From: Aquisalimonas sp007126095
Lineage (GTDB): Bacteria > Pseudomonadota > Gammaproteobacteria > Nitrococcales > Aquisalimonadaceae
Reading direction: 5' to 3'
NCBI RefSeq assembly: GCF_048323695.1
Contig: NZ_JBLWFT010000013.1
Span: 1-64,000, forward strand
Length of the DNA stretch: 64,000 bases
Below are positions 1 through 8,329 of this stretch, piece after piece. The notes below the pieces were generated by a model. It worked only from the letters and a program-made list of their open reading frames with translations. It was not told the DNA's origin and did no database searches. Position 1 is the stretch's first letter. Each line of letters starts with the position of its first letter. The translations under genes were made by a program, and so were the position numbers.

Positions 1-1
1 C

Positions 2-40
2 ATCAAAAACCAGCGCCCTTACGACCCCGCGTTGGCCTGA
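2..40 (+). CDS. Possible 3' end of a CDS cut by the window edge
   Basis: Reading from base 2, the frame gives IKNQRPYDPALA followed by TGA at 38-40. This looks like a plausible charged C-terminus, but only twelve codons are visible. No family can be assigned. The call rests only on an open frame reaching the left edge and could be chance. Confidence 0.2.
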   Translation: MKNQRPYDPALA

Positions 41-68
41 CGGCCAACCGGCATGGGGGGCCCGGGAT

Positions 69-92
69 GGCGGACCTGAAGGTCCGCCCTAC
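69..92 (-). repeat. REP palindrome, copy 1 (variant stem)
   Basis: This is a GTAG-tagged palindrome read on the minus strand. The stem is GGCGGACCT/AGGTCCGCC around TC. Compared with the majority copies, one stem pair is changed on both sides (T to C and A to G), so pairing is kept. It lies upstream of osmC near other copies. See the finding on the REP family. Confidence 0.75.
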
Positions 93-158
93 GGGGTCTA
101 CCGCTTGACCCGCAAGACGGTATCTACACCTGCATTAGACTCCGTCACCGAAGCCACC

Positions 159-182
159 GTAGGGTGGACCTTCAGGTCCACC
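159..182 (+). repeat. REP palindrome, copy 2
   Basis: GTAG is followed by the perfect palindrome GGTGGACCTTCAGGTCCACC (9-bp arms, TC centre). The copy ends 41 bp before the osmC start and is identical to the copy at 669-692. Confidence 0.85.
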
Positions 183-223
183 AGTGAACTACGCTTTCAA
201 GAGGTCAGAAGGAGGAGCGAGCC

Positions 224-649
224 ATGAAACGCAGTGCGAACGCGGAATGGAAAGGTGACCTGAAACAGGGCAAGGGTGTTGTCTCCACCGAGAGCGGTGC
301 GCTGGCCGATGTGGCCTACGGCTTCGGCACCCGCTTCGAGGATGAGAAGGGCAGCAACCCGGAGGAGCTGATCGGTGCGGCCCATGCGGGTTGTTTCTCC
401 ATGGCCCTGTCCGGACAGCTGGGGGAATCCGGCCTCACGCCCGACAGCATCCGCACCACGGCAGACGTCTCGCTTGAGAAGGTGGACGGCGGCTTCGCCG
501 TGACCAAGGTGCATCTGACGGTGAAAGCCAAGGTGCCGGGCGCGGACCAGGCGGCGTTCGACACCGCCGCGAACAACGCCAAGGCGGGGTGCCCGATCTC
601 CAAGCTTTTGAATGCGGAGATCACCATGGACGCGACTCTGGAGGGGTGA
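224..649 (+). CDS. osmC: OsmC family peroxiredoxin
   Basis: The 141-residue protein belongs to the OsmC/Ohr family of thiol peroxidases, which reduce organic hydroperoxides in the cytoplasm with a reactive Cys pair. Both expected cysteines are visible: Cys57 in AAHAGCFSMAL and Cys123 in AGCPISKLL. The stretch NPEELIGAAHAGCFS and the CPISK motif are characteristic of OsmC proper rather than Ohr. The length matches the family. The ATG is preceded by GGAGGAG at 211-217 with good spacing. The gene stands alone, flanked by REP palindromes, and converges with prpD. Its usual induction by osmotic or stationary-phase stress is family knowledge; no such control site is evident here. Confidence 0.93.
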   Translation: MKRSANAEWKGDLKQGKGVVSTESGALADVAYGFGTRFEDEKGSNPEELIGAAHAGCFSMALSGQLGESGLTPDSIRTTADVSLEKVDGGFAVTKVHLTVKAKVPGADQAAFDTAANNAKAGCPISKLLNAEITMDATLEG

Positions 650-668
650 TCGCGCCAGAGCCGTCGCC

Positions 669-730
669 GTAGGGTGGACCTTCAGGTCCACCATCGTGGC
701 TATATCGGTGGACCTGAAGGTCCACCCTAC
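669..730. repeat. Inverted pair of REP palindromes (BIME-like), copies 3 and 4
   Basis: Copy 3 (669-692, GTAG on the plus strand) and copy 4 (707-730, GTAG on the minus strand) are perfect 24-bp inverted copies of each other, separated by 14 bp. The unit fills the space between the convergent osmC (stop 647-649) and prpD (stop 732-734) genes. It could form one long hairpin or two short ones, and may protect or terminate both transcripts. That role is inference. Confidence 0.85.
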
Positions 731-731
731 C

Positions 732-2183
732 TCATAGGGCCCAGAGGTCCATGAACACGTTGACCGGGAGTTCTTCCAGGCGTCGCTGGTCGGCGCAGGC
801 GTGGCGGATGCGCTCGGCCTGGCGCGGTGCGAAGCGGGTGGCGAGGGCGGCCTCGAACTTCTCCACCAGCACCGGGATGCCTTCGTCGCGGCGGCGGCGG
901 TGGCCGATGGGGTACTCCACGGCCACGCGCTCGGTGCTGGAGCCGTCCTTGAAGAACACCTGCACGGCGTTGCCGATGGAGCGCTTGTCCGGGTCCAGGT
1001 AGTCCTTCGAGAACTGCGGGTTCTCCGTGACTTCCATCTTGTCGCGCAGGGCGTCGATGCGCGGGTCGGCGGCCACATGGTCCTCGTAGTCATCCGCCGT
1101 GAGGCGGCCGAAGATCAGCGGCACGGCGGTCATGTACTGGATGCAGTGGTCGCGGTCGGCCGGGTTGTCCAGCGGGCCGGTCTTGTCGATGATGCGCACG
1201 CCCGCTTCCTGGGTCTCGATCACCACCCTGTCGATCTCGTCGATGCGGTCGGCCACCTCCGGGTGCAGGGTCATGGCCGCCTCGGCGGCGGTCTGGGCGT
1301 GGAACTCCGCCGGGAAGGAGATCTTGAACAGGATGTTCTCCATGACGTAGCTGCCATAGCCCTGGCTGAACTTCAGAGGGTTGCCTTTGAACAGCACGTC
1401 GTTGAAGCCCCAGCCCTTGGCCGACAGCGCCGAGGGGTAGCCCATCTCGCCGGTGCGGCTGATCAGCGCCAGGCGCACGCCGCGGGCGGAGGCATCCCCC
1501 GCTGCCCAGCTCTTGCGCGAGCCGGTGTTGGGGGCGTGGCGGTAGGTGCGCAGGCTGGAGCCGTCGATCCAGGCGTGGGACAGGGCGGTGACGACGTCCT
1601 CCTTGTCACCGCCCAGCAGTTTCGTGGCCACAGCGGCAGTGGCGATGCGGCAGAGCATGACGTGGTCCAGGCCGACGCGGTTGAAGCTGTTCTCCAGCGC
1701 GATCACGCCCTGGATCTCGTGGCACTTGATGGCGGCGGTGAGCACGTCGCGCATGGTGAGCGGCTCGCGGCCGTTGGCGATATTGCGGCGGCTGATGTAG
1801 TCCGCCACGGCGAGCACGCCGCCCAGGTTGTCCGAGGGGTGGCCCCACTCAGCCGCCAGCCAGGTGTCGTTGAAGTCCAGCCAACGGATCATGGCGCCGA
1901 TGTTGAACGCGCCCTGCACCGGGTCGAGCTGGTAGGCGGTACCCGGCACCTTGACGCCGTTGGCCATCTGCGCCTCGGGCACCACCGGCCCCAGCAGCTT
2001 GGTGCAGGCCGGGTACTGCAGGGCCAGCATGGCGCAGGCCAGGCTGTCCATGAGCATGTGGCGGGCAGTGTCGTAGGCCTCGTCGCTGTCGATACTGGCG
2101 TTGGCCACGTACTCGGCCATGGCCACCAGTTCGGGGTCCGGGTCGGGCCGCTTGGCGGACTTGATACCGTCGGCTGCGCTCAT
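732..2183 (-). CDS. prpD: 2-methylcitrate dehydratase PrpD
   Basis: This 483-residue MmgE/PrpD-family protein dehydrates 2-methylcitrate to 2-methyl-cis-aconitate in propionate catabolism. Full family length and conserved stretches such as RWLDFNDTWLAAEWGHPSDN (about residues 100-119) support the call. The start follows a GAGGAGG ribosome site at about 2191-2197. It is the last gene of the acuI-prpBC-acnD-prpF-prpD operon. Operons that carry acnD and prpF can bypass PrpD, so finding both routes together is notable, although it is seen in other proteobacteria. The reverse-strand stop lies directly against a REP pair. Confidence 0.93.
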   Translation of the reverse strand: MSAADGIKSAKRPDPDPELVAMAEYVANASIDSDEAYDTARHMLMDSLACAMLALQYPACTKLLGPVVPEAQMANGVKVPGTAYQLDPVQGAFNIGAMIRWLDFNDTWLAAEWGHPSDNLGGVLAVADYISRRNIANGREPLTMRDVLTAAIKCHEIQGVIALENSFNRVGLDHVMLCRIATAAVATKLLGGDKEDVVTALSHAWIDGSSLRTYRHAPNTGSRKSWAAGDASARGVRLALISRTGEMGYPSALSAKGWGFNDVLFKGNPLKFSQGYGSYVMENILFKISFPAEFHAQTAAEAAMTLHPEVADRIDEIDRVVIETQEAGVRIIDKTGPLDNPADRDHCIQYMTAVPLIFGRLTADDYEDHVAADPRIDALRDKMEVTENPQFSKDYLDPDKRSIGNAVQVFFKDGSSTERVAVEYPIGHRRRRDEGIPVLVEKFEAALATRFAPRQAERIRHACADQRRLEELPVNVFMDLWAL

Positions 2184-2210
2184 GGGTCGGCCTCCTCCTC
2201 GTGCGGGTGG

Positions 2211-2251
2211 ATAGTCCGACTATAGTCCACTGACGGCGTGGCCGTCAGTGG
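2211..2251. other. Intergenic dyads between prpF and prpD
   Basis: CCACTGACGGC at 2227-2237 and GCCGTCAGTGG at 2241-2251 form a perfect 11-bp stem with a GTG loop. It is preceded by the dyads ATAGTC-C-GACTAT (2211-2223) and GACTATAGTC (2218-2227). There is no T-run, so this is not an ordinary intrinsic terminator. It lies inside the operon and may modulate mRNA stability or relative expression of prpD (inference). Confidence 0.55.
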
Positions 2252-2260
2252 CGTTGACCG

Positions 2261-3445
2261 CTATGGCGCGAGCACGTCCCCGGGGATGCGCACATGGCCC
2301 TCCATGAGCACGCGCGCACTGCGGCTCATGCTGACCTTGGCCACGGTCCATTCGCCGCTCTCCTGCACCGCCTTCGCGCCCACGCGCAGGGTGCCGGAGG
2401 GGTGGCCGAAGTGAACGCTGTCCCGGTCGCCGCCACCGGCGGCCCGGTTCACGAGGGTGCCGGGAATGGCGGCGGCGGTGCCGATGGCCACGGCCGCCGT
2501 GCCCATCATGGCGTGGTGGAGCTTGCCCATGGACAGCGCCCGCACCAGCAGGTCGATGTCACCGGCGCGCACGCTCTTGCCGCTGGACGCCTGGTAGTCC
2601 TTCGGCGGGGCGACGAAGGCGACCTTGGGGGTGTGCTGGCGGTTGGCGGCTCCGTCCACGTGGTCGATGAGCCCCATGCGCACGGCGCCATGGGCCCGGA
2701 TGGTCTCGAACATGGCGAGCTGTTCCGGGTCGCCGTTGATGGCCTCCTGCAGCTCGGTGCCGGTGTACCCGATGGCGTCGGCGTTGACGAACACGGTGGG
2801 GATGCCGGCGTTGATCAGCGTGGCCTGCAGGGTGCCCATGCCGGGGACGTCCAGTTCGTCCACCAGATTGCCGGTGGGGAACAGCGCGCCCTCGCCGTCG
2901 GCGGGGTTCATGAACTCCACCGGCACCTCGGCAGCGGGGAAGGTCACCCCGTCCAGCTCGAAATCGCCGGTCTCCTGCACCTCGCCATTGACCATGGGCA
3001 CGCGACCGATGATGGTCTTCTGGATGTTGGCCTGCCAGATGCGCACCTCGGCGACGCCGTTGTCCGGAATGCGGGCCGGGTCCACCAGGCCGTTGGCGAT
3101 GGCGAACGGCCCCACGGCGGCGGAGAGGTTGCCGCAGTTGCCGCTCCAGTCCACGAACGGCTTGTCGATGGAGACCTGGCCGAACAGGTAGTCCACGTCG
3201 TGGTCCGGGCTGTCGCTGGCGGCGAGGATGACCGTCTTGCTGGTGCTCGACGTGGCGCCGCCCATGCCATCGGTGTGCTTGCCGTAGGGGTCGGGGCTGC
3301 CGATCACCCGCAGCAGCAGGTTGTCCCGGGCGGCGCCGGGCACCTGCGCGGCCTCCGGCAGGTCCTGCAGGCGGAAGAACACGCCCTTGCTGGTGCCGCC
3401 GCGCATGTAGGTGGCGGGGATGCGGATCTGGGGTTGATGGGCCAT
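2261..3445 (-). CDS. prpF: PrpF, AcnD-accessory aconitate isomerase family
   Basis: The 394-residue protein matches the PrpF/DUF453 family. It has the N-terminal signature PATYMRGGTSKGVFF and the internal VDWSGNCGNLSAAVGPFA, which contains the active-site cysteine region. In family members PrpF isomerises trans-aconitate or 2-methyl-trans-aconitate, the product left by AcnD, so that the cycle can continue. The gene lies 75 bp downstream of acnD, the usual pairing. It is intact and of normal length. The assignment combines sequence motifs with the neighbouring acnD. Confidence 0.93.
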   Translation of the reverse strand: MAHQPQIRIPATYMRGGTSKGVFFRLQDLPEAAQVPGAARDNLLLRVIGSPDPYGKHTDGMGGATSSTSKTVILAASDSPDHDVDYLFGQVSIDKPFVDWSGNCGNLSAAVGPFAIANGLVDPARIPDNGVAEVRIWQANIQKTIIGRVPMVNGEVQETGDFELDGVTFPAAEVPVEFMNPADGEGALFPTGNLVDELDVPGMGTLQATLINAGIPTVFVNADAIGYTGTELQEAINGDPEQLAMFETIRAHGAVRMGLIDHVDGAANRQHTPKVAFVAPPKDYQASSGKSVRAGDIDLLVRALSMGKLHHAMMGTAAVAIGTAAAIPGTLVNRAAGGGDRDSVHFGHPSGTLRVGAKAVQESGEWTVAKVSMSRSARVLMEGHVRIPGDVLAP

Positions 3446-3520
3446 GACTCGGGTTCCGTCGTAGTGAGGCCCGCGCCGCTGCGGGAGCGACGCGGGTGGT
3501 TCAGGGTCGGAGGCTCGCGC

Positions 3521-6148
3521 TCACTGCTCCAGAGCAGTGGCGTCCGGGTCCGCCTCCAGGAAGTCCTTGGCGAAGCGCTGCAGGATGCCGCCGGCCTCGT
3601 AGATGGAGACCTCCTCGGCGGTATCCAGCCGGCAGGTTACCGGCACGTCCATGCGCTCGCCGTTGGCGCGGGTCACCACCAGAGTCAGCGTCTCGCCCGG
3701 GGCCAGTTCGCCTTCCACGTCATAGACCTCGGTGCCGTCCAGGCCCAGGGTCTTGCGGGTGGTGCCCTCCTGGAACTGCAGCGGCATCACGCCCATGCCC
3801 ACCAGGTTGGTGCGGTGGATGCGCTCGAAGCCCTCGGCGGCGATGGCCTCCACGCCGGCCAGCCGCACGCCCTTTGCGGCCCAGTCCCGGGACGAGCCCT
3901 GGCCGTAATCGGCGCCGGCGATGATGATCAGCGGCTGTTTGCGCTCCATGTAGGTCTCGATGGCGTCCCACATGCGCATGACTTTGCCGTCCGGCTCCAG
4001 CCGGGTGAGCGAGCCCTGCTTTACCTCGCCGTTGGCGTCCACCGCCATCTCGTTGATCAGCTTGGGGTTGGCCAGCGTCGCGCGCTGGGCGGTGAGGTGA
4101 TCGCCCCTGTGAGTGGCGTAGGAGTTGAAGTCCTCCTCCGGCAGGCCCATTTTCGCCAGGTACTCGCCGGCGGCGCTGTCGGCCATGATGGCGTTGGAGG
4201 GCGAGAGGTGGTCGGTGGTGATGTTGTCGCCGAGCACGGCCAGCGGCCGCATGCCCTGGAGGGTCGGCTTGTGCGCCAGTGCCCCTTCCCAGTACGGCGG
4301 GCGGCGGATATAGGTGCTCTGCGGCCGCCACTCGTACAGCGGGCTCACCTGCACTTTCGCGTCCGTGGACTTTTTGAACATGGGGAAGTAGACGTTGCGG
4401 AAGTGCTCCGGTTTCACGGAGTCACGCACCATGGCGTCGATCTCGTCCTCGCTGGGCCACAGGTCCTTGAGGGTGACCGGGTTGCCGTCGGCATCATGGC
4501 CGAGCACGTCCTTCTCGATGTCGAAGCGCACAGTGCCGGCGATGGCGTAGGCCACCACCATGGGCGGCGAGGCCAGGAAGGCCTGCTTGGCGTGCGGGTG
4601 GATGCGGCCGTCGAAGTTGCGGTTGCCGGAGAGCACCGCCACGGAGTAGAGGTCGCGGTCGATGATCTCCTGCTGGATCTTCGGGTCCAGGGCGCCGCTC
4701 ATGCCGTTGCAGGTGGTGCAGGCGAAGGCGACGATGCCGAAGCCCAGATCTTCCAGATGCGACAGCAGGTTGGCCTCTTCCAGGTAGAGCTGCACCGCCT
4801 TGGAGCCGGGCGCCAACGAGGTCTTCACCCAGGGCTTGCGCTGCAGGCCGAGCTCGTTGGCCTTCTTCGCCAGCAGCCCGGCAGCGATGACGTTGCGCGG
4901 GTTGCTGGTGTTGGTGCAGCTGGTGATCGCGGCGATGATCACTGCACCGTCGGGCATCAGGCCGTCATCGCGCTCTTCCACCTCGCCGGCGATGCCCGCC
5001 TTGGCGAGATCCGTGGTGGACACGCGCTTGTGCGGGTTGGAGGGTCCGGCGACGTTGCGCACCACCGAGGAGAGGTCGAAGCGCAGCACGCGCTCGTACT
5101 CGGCGGTCTCGAGATCGTCCGCCCACAGACCCACGGTCTTGGCGTAGTTCTCCACCAGCTTCACCTGCTCCGGCTCGCGGCCGGTGAGGGTGAGGTAGTC
5201 CAGGGTCTGCTGGTCGATGTAGAACATGGCCGCGGTGGCGCCGAACTCCGGAGTCATGTTGGAGATGGTGGCCCGGTCGCCCACGGTCAGCGCCTTGGCG
5301 CCCTCACCATAGAATTCCAGGTACGACGACACCACCCGCTCCTTGCGCAGGAACTCGGTGATCGCCAGCACGATGTCGGTGGCGGTGACACCCGGCTGTG
5401 GCTTGCCGGTGAGCTCCACGCCGACGATGTCCGGCAGGCGCATGTAGGAGGCGCGGCCGAGCATGACGTTCTCCGCCTCCAGGCCGCCGACGCCGATGGC
5501 GATGACGCCCAGGGCGTCCACATGCGGGGTGTGGCTGTCCGTGCCCACGCAGGTATCGGGGTAGGCCACGCCGTCGCCCGCCTGGATCACCGGAGAGATC
5601 TTCTCCAGGTTGATCTGGTGCATGATGCCGTTGCCCGGCGGGATCACGTCGACGTTGTCGAAGGCCTTCTTGGTCCAGTCGATGAAGTGGAAGCGGTCCT
5701 CATTGCGCCGCTCTTCGATGGCGCGGTTCTTCTCGAAGGCGTCCTTCTCGAAGCCGGCGTGCTCCACGGCCAGGGAGTGGTCGACAATCAACTGTGTCGG
5801 CACCACCGGGTTGACTTTGGCTGGGTCGCCGCCCTTCTCGGCGATGGCGTCGCGCAGGCCGGCCAGGTCCACCAGCGCCGTCTGGCCGAGAATGTCGTGA
5901 CACACCACCCGTGCCGGGTACCAGGGGAAGTCCAGGTCACGCCGGCGCTCGATGAGCTGCTTGAGACTGTCCGTGAGTCTGGATGGGTCACAGCGCCGTA
6001 CCAGGTTCTCGGCGAAAACGCGGGAGGTGTAGGGCAGCCCCGCCCAGGCGCCGGGCTTGATGGCGTCCACGGCCGCGCGCGCGTCGAAGTAGTCCAGATC
6101 GGTGCCCGGCAGGGGCTTGCGGTAGTCGGTATTGGTCACGTCAGGCAT
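3521..6148 (-). CDS. acnD: Fe/S-dependent 2-methylisocitrate dehydratase AcnD
   Basis: This 875-residue aconitase-superfamily enzyme converts 2-methylcitrate towards 2-methylisocitrate. The start at 6148 is chosen because the protein then opens with NTDYRKPLPGTDLDYFDARA, the conserved AcnD beginning; the frame is open 56 codons further upstream without family similarity. The [4Fe-4S] ligands are seen in ITSCTNTSNP and ACTTCNGMSG. The C-terminal swivel domain contains DYGQGSSRDWAAKG. Pairing with prpF and prpC identifies it as AcnD rather than AcnA. It sits third from last in the minus-strand operon, about 110 bp after prpC. Confidence 0.94.
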   Translation of the reverse strand: MPDVTNTDYRKPLPGTDLDYFDARAAVDAIKPGAWAGLPYTSRVFAENLVRRCDPSRLTDSLKQLIERRRDLDFPWYPARVVCHDILGQTALVDLAGLRDAIAEKGGDPAKVNPVVPTQLIVDHSLAVEHAGFEKDAFEKNRAIEERRNEDRFHFIDWTKKAFDNVDVIPPGNGIMHQINLEKISPVIQAGDGVAYPDTCVGTDSHTPHVDALGVIAIGVGGLEAENVMLGRASYMRLPDIVGVELTGKPQPGVTATDIVLAITEFLRKERVVSSYLEFYGEGAKALTVGDRATISNMTPEFGATAAMFYIDQQTLDYLTLTGREPEQVKLVENYAKTVGLWADDLETAEYERVLRFDLSSVVRNVAGPSNPHKRVSTTDLAKAGIAGEVEERDDGLMPDGAVIIAAITSCTNTSNPRNVIAAGLLAKKANELGLQRKPWVKTSLAPGSKAVQLYLEEANLLSHLEDLGFGIVAFACTTCNGMSGALDPKIQQEIIDRDLYSVAVLSGNRNFDGRIHPHAKQAFLASPPMVVAYAIAGTVRFDIEKDVLGHDADGNPVTLKDLWPSEDEIDAMVRDSVKPEHFRNVYFPMFKKSTDAKVQVSPLYEWRPQSTYIRRPPYWEGALAHKPTLQGMRPLAVLGDNITTDHLSPSNAIMADSAAGEYLAKMGLPEEDFNSYATHRGDHLTAQRATLANPKLINEMAVDANGEVKQGSLTRLEPDGKVMRMWDAIETYMERKQPLIIIAGADYGQGSSRDWAAKGVRLAGVEAIAAEGFERIHRTNLVGMGVMPLQFQEGTTRKTLGLDGTEVYDVEGELAPGETLTLVVTRANGERMDVPVTCRLDTAEEVSIYEAGGILQRFAKDFLEADPDATALEQ

Positions 6149-6211
6149 GGCGGTATCCGTCTCGGATTGGCAGCGCGGCAGGGGCTCCGCCGCGACAGGA
6201 TGCTGCGACAG

Positions 6212-6240
6212 CCCGGGCGCCCTGAGGTCGGACGCCCGGG
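6212..6240. other. Hairpin between prpC and acnD
   Basis: CCCGGGCG at 6212-6219 pairs with CGCCCGGG at 6233-6240 across a 13-nt loop in the prpC-acnD spacer. No T-run follows on the transcribed strand. It probably only shapes or stabilises the operon mRNA. Confidence 0.4.
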
Positions 6241-6257
6241 GGGATTCACGGGCGGTC

Positions 6258-7385
6258 TCAGCCGCGCTGGTCGATGGGGGTGACCTCGCGCAGCTCGGGG
6301 CCCACGTAGTCGGCACTGGGCCGGATGATGCGGTTGTTCTCCCGCTGCTCCATCACGTGCGCCGCCCAGCCGGTGAGCCGCGACATCACGAAGATCGGCG
6401 TGAACAGCTTCGTGGGGATGCCCATGAAGTGGTATGCCGAGGCGTGGAAGAAGTCGGCGTTGGCGAACAGCTTCTTCTCGTCCCACATGAGCTGTTCCAC
6501 CGCCTCGCTCACCGGGTAGAGGGTGGTGTCGCCCACGTCGTCGGCGAGTTTCTTCGACCAGCCCTTGATCACCGCGTTGCGCGGGTCGGACTCGCGGTAG
6601 ATGGCATGGCCGAAGCCCATGACCTTATCCTTGCGGTCCAGCATGGCCTTGAGCTCGCGCTTGGCCTCCTCTGGCGAGGACCACTGCTCGATCATGGCCA
6701 TGGCCGCCTCGTTGGCGCCGCCGTGCAGCGGCCCGCGCAGGGAGCCGATGGCGCCGGTGATGCAGGAGTGCATGTCCGACAGGGTCGAGGCGCACACCCG
6801 GGCGGTGAACGTGGAGGCGTTGAACTCATGCTCGGCGTAGAGGATCAGCGAGACGTTCATCACGTCGGAGTGAAGCTTGCTCGGGGCCTTGCCGTGTAGC
6901 AGGTTCAGGAAGTGCCCGCCGATGGAATCGTCATCGGTGTTCGGGTCGATGCGCACGCCGTCGTGGGAGTAGCGATACCAGTAGTTGATGATGGACGGGA
7001 ACACCGCGAGCAGGCGGTCGGCCACGTCCTGCTGTTGGGAGAAGTCGGTCTCCGTCTCCAGGTTACCCAGCATGGAGGCGCCGGTGCGCATGACGTCCAT
7101 GGGATGGGCGTCCTTCGGGATGCGCTCCAGCACTTCACGCAGCGGCTGGGGCAGGTCGCGCAGGCCCTTGAGGCGCTGGATGTAGGCGTCCAGCTGGCTG
7201 CGGGTGGGCAGCTCCCCGTACAGGATCAGGTAGGCCACCTCCTCGAAGCTGGTGTTGTCCGCCAGGTCGCGCACATCGTAGCCGCGATAGGTCAGGCCCG
7301 TTCCCTTCTGGCCCACGGTGCACAGCGCCGTGGCACCTGCGGACTGGCCACGCAGGCCGGCCCCGCCAATTTTCTTCTCCGTCAT
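6258..7385 (-). CDS. prpC: 2-methylcitrate synthase PrpC
   Basis: The 375-residue citrate-synthase-family enzyme condenses propionyl-CoA with oxaloacetate. Catalytic elements are visible in GPLHGGANEAAM (first His) and VMGFGHAIYRESDPRN (second His). The short length and the N-terminus GLRGQSAGATALCTVGQKG fit PrpC rather than the longer GltA. The gene follows prpB by 58 bp on the minus strand and precedes acnD. Context and motifs agree. Confidence 0.94.
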   Translation of the reverse strand: MTEKKIGGAGLRGQSAGATALCTVGQKGTGLTYRGYDVRDLADNTSFEEVAYLILYGELPTRSQLDAYIQRLKGLRDLPQPLREVLERIPKDAHPMDVMRTGASMLGNLETETDFSQQQDVADRLLAVFPSIINYWYRYSHDGVRIDPNTDDDSIGGHFLNLLHGKAPSKLHSDVMNVSLILYAEHEFNASTFTARVCASTLSDMHSCITGAIGSLRGPLHGGANEAAMAMIEQWSSPEEAKRELKAMLDRKDKVMGFGHAIYRESDPRNAVIKGWSKKLADDVGDTTLYPVSEAVEQLMWDEKKLFANADFFHASAYHFMGIPTKLFTPIFVMSRLTGWAAHVMEQRENNRIIRPSADYVGPELREVTPIDQRG

Positions 7386-7443
7386 GCTTTGCCTCTCTCT
7401 CGTTTGCGGTCAGTCAGGCCCCGTCAGTTGGGGATCGCCGCAT

Positions 7444-8328
7444 TTACTGGTCTTTCTTGAATAGTGAGTCCAGCTTCTGTTCGTACTCGTGATAGCCGAG
7501 CACGTCGTAGAGCTCTGCTCGCGTCTGCATGGTGTCCACCACTTCAGCCTGGGTGCCGTTCTCACGGATGCTGGAGTAGACCTGCTCCGCCGCGCGGCTC
7601 ATGGCGCGGAACGCAGACAGCGGGTACAGCACCAGCTGCGCACCGGCATCCCGCAGCTCACTGGTGGTGAACAGCGGCGTCTGGCCGAACTCGGTGATGT
7701 TGGCGAGCACCGGCACCGGTACACGGTCGGCGAAGGCCTTGAACTCTTCCAGCGTGTGCAGGGCCTCGGCGAAGATCATGTCCGCACCGGCGTCGACATA
7801 GGCGTTGGCACGGTCCAGGGCGGCCTCCATGCCCTCGGACGCGTAAGCGTCGGTGCGCGCCATGAACACGAACTGATCGTCCTGGCGCGCATCCACGCCC
7901 GCCTTCACCCGGTCGACCATTTCGTCACGGGAGACCAGTTCCTTGTTGGGCCGGTGACCGCAGCGTTTGGCCGCCACCTGATCTTCCAGGTGGATGGCGG
8001 CGACGCCCGCACGCTCCATCTCGCGCACGGTGCGGGCGATGTTGAAAGCGCTGCCCCAGCCGGTGTCCACGTCCACGAGCAGTGGCACATCGGTAATGGA
8101 GGTGATGCGGCTCGCGTCTTCCACCACGTCCGCCAGCTGGGTGATGCCCAGGTCCGGCAGACCATAGGAGGCGTTGGCCACGCCGCCGCCGGACAGGTAG
8201 ATGGCCTTGAAGCCGGCGCGCTCTGCCAGCAGGGCCGAGTAGGCGTTGATGGTGCCCGCAACCTGCAGCGGGCGTTCGGCTTCCAGGGCGGCGCGGAAGC
8301 GCGCGCCGGGGGTAAGGGTCTGGCTCAT
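7444..8328 (-). CDS. prpB: 2-methylisocitrate lyase PrpB
   Basis: The 294-residue isocitrate-lyase-superfamily enzyme cleaves 2-methylisocitrate to pyruvate and succinate. The signature KRCGH is at residues 121-125, with Cys123 as the catalytic base. Metal and substrate residues are in LVDVDTGWG (84-92). The start codon comes one base after the acuI stop (TGA-C-ATG on the minus strand), so translation is probably coupled, with GGAG inside the end of acuI as ribosome site. It is second in the operon. Confidence 0.95.
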   Translation of the reverse strand: MSQTLTPGARFRAALEAERPLQVAGTINAYSALLAERAGFKAIYLSGGGVANASYGLPDLGITQLADVVEDASRITSITDVPLLVDVDTGWGSAFNIARTVREMERAGVAAIHLEDQVAAKRCGHRPNKELVSRDEMVDRVKAGVDARQDDQFVFMARTDAYASEGMEAALDRANAYVDAGADMIFAEALHTLEEFKAFADRVPVPVLANITEFGQTPLFTTSELRDAGAQLVLYPLSAFRAMSRAAEQVYSSIRENGTQAEVVDTMQTRAELYDVLGYHEYEQKLDSLFKKDQ

Positions 8329-8329
8329 G

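Noticed and set aside
69..730. Clustered short repeats that might suggest a CRISPR array
   Set aside because: Copies are palindromic, irregularly spaced, in both orientations, and lack spacers of equal length or cas genes. They fit REP elements.
2294..6283. Very long open frame on the plus strand opposite prpF and acnD
   Set aside because: High GC at third codon positions keeps the antisense frame open. The translation is His/Gly/Val/Ala-rich with no family motifs, while the minus strand has full enzymes.
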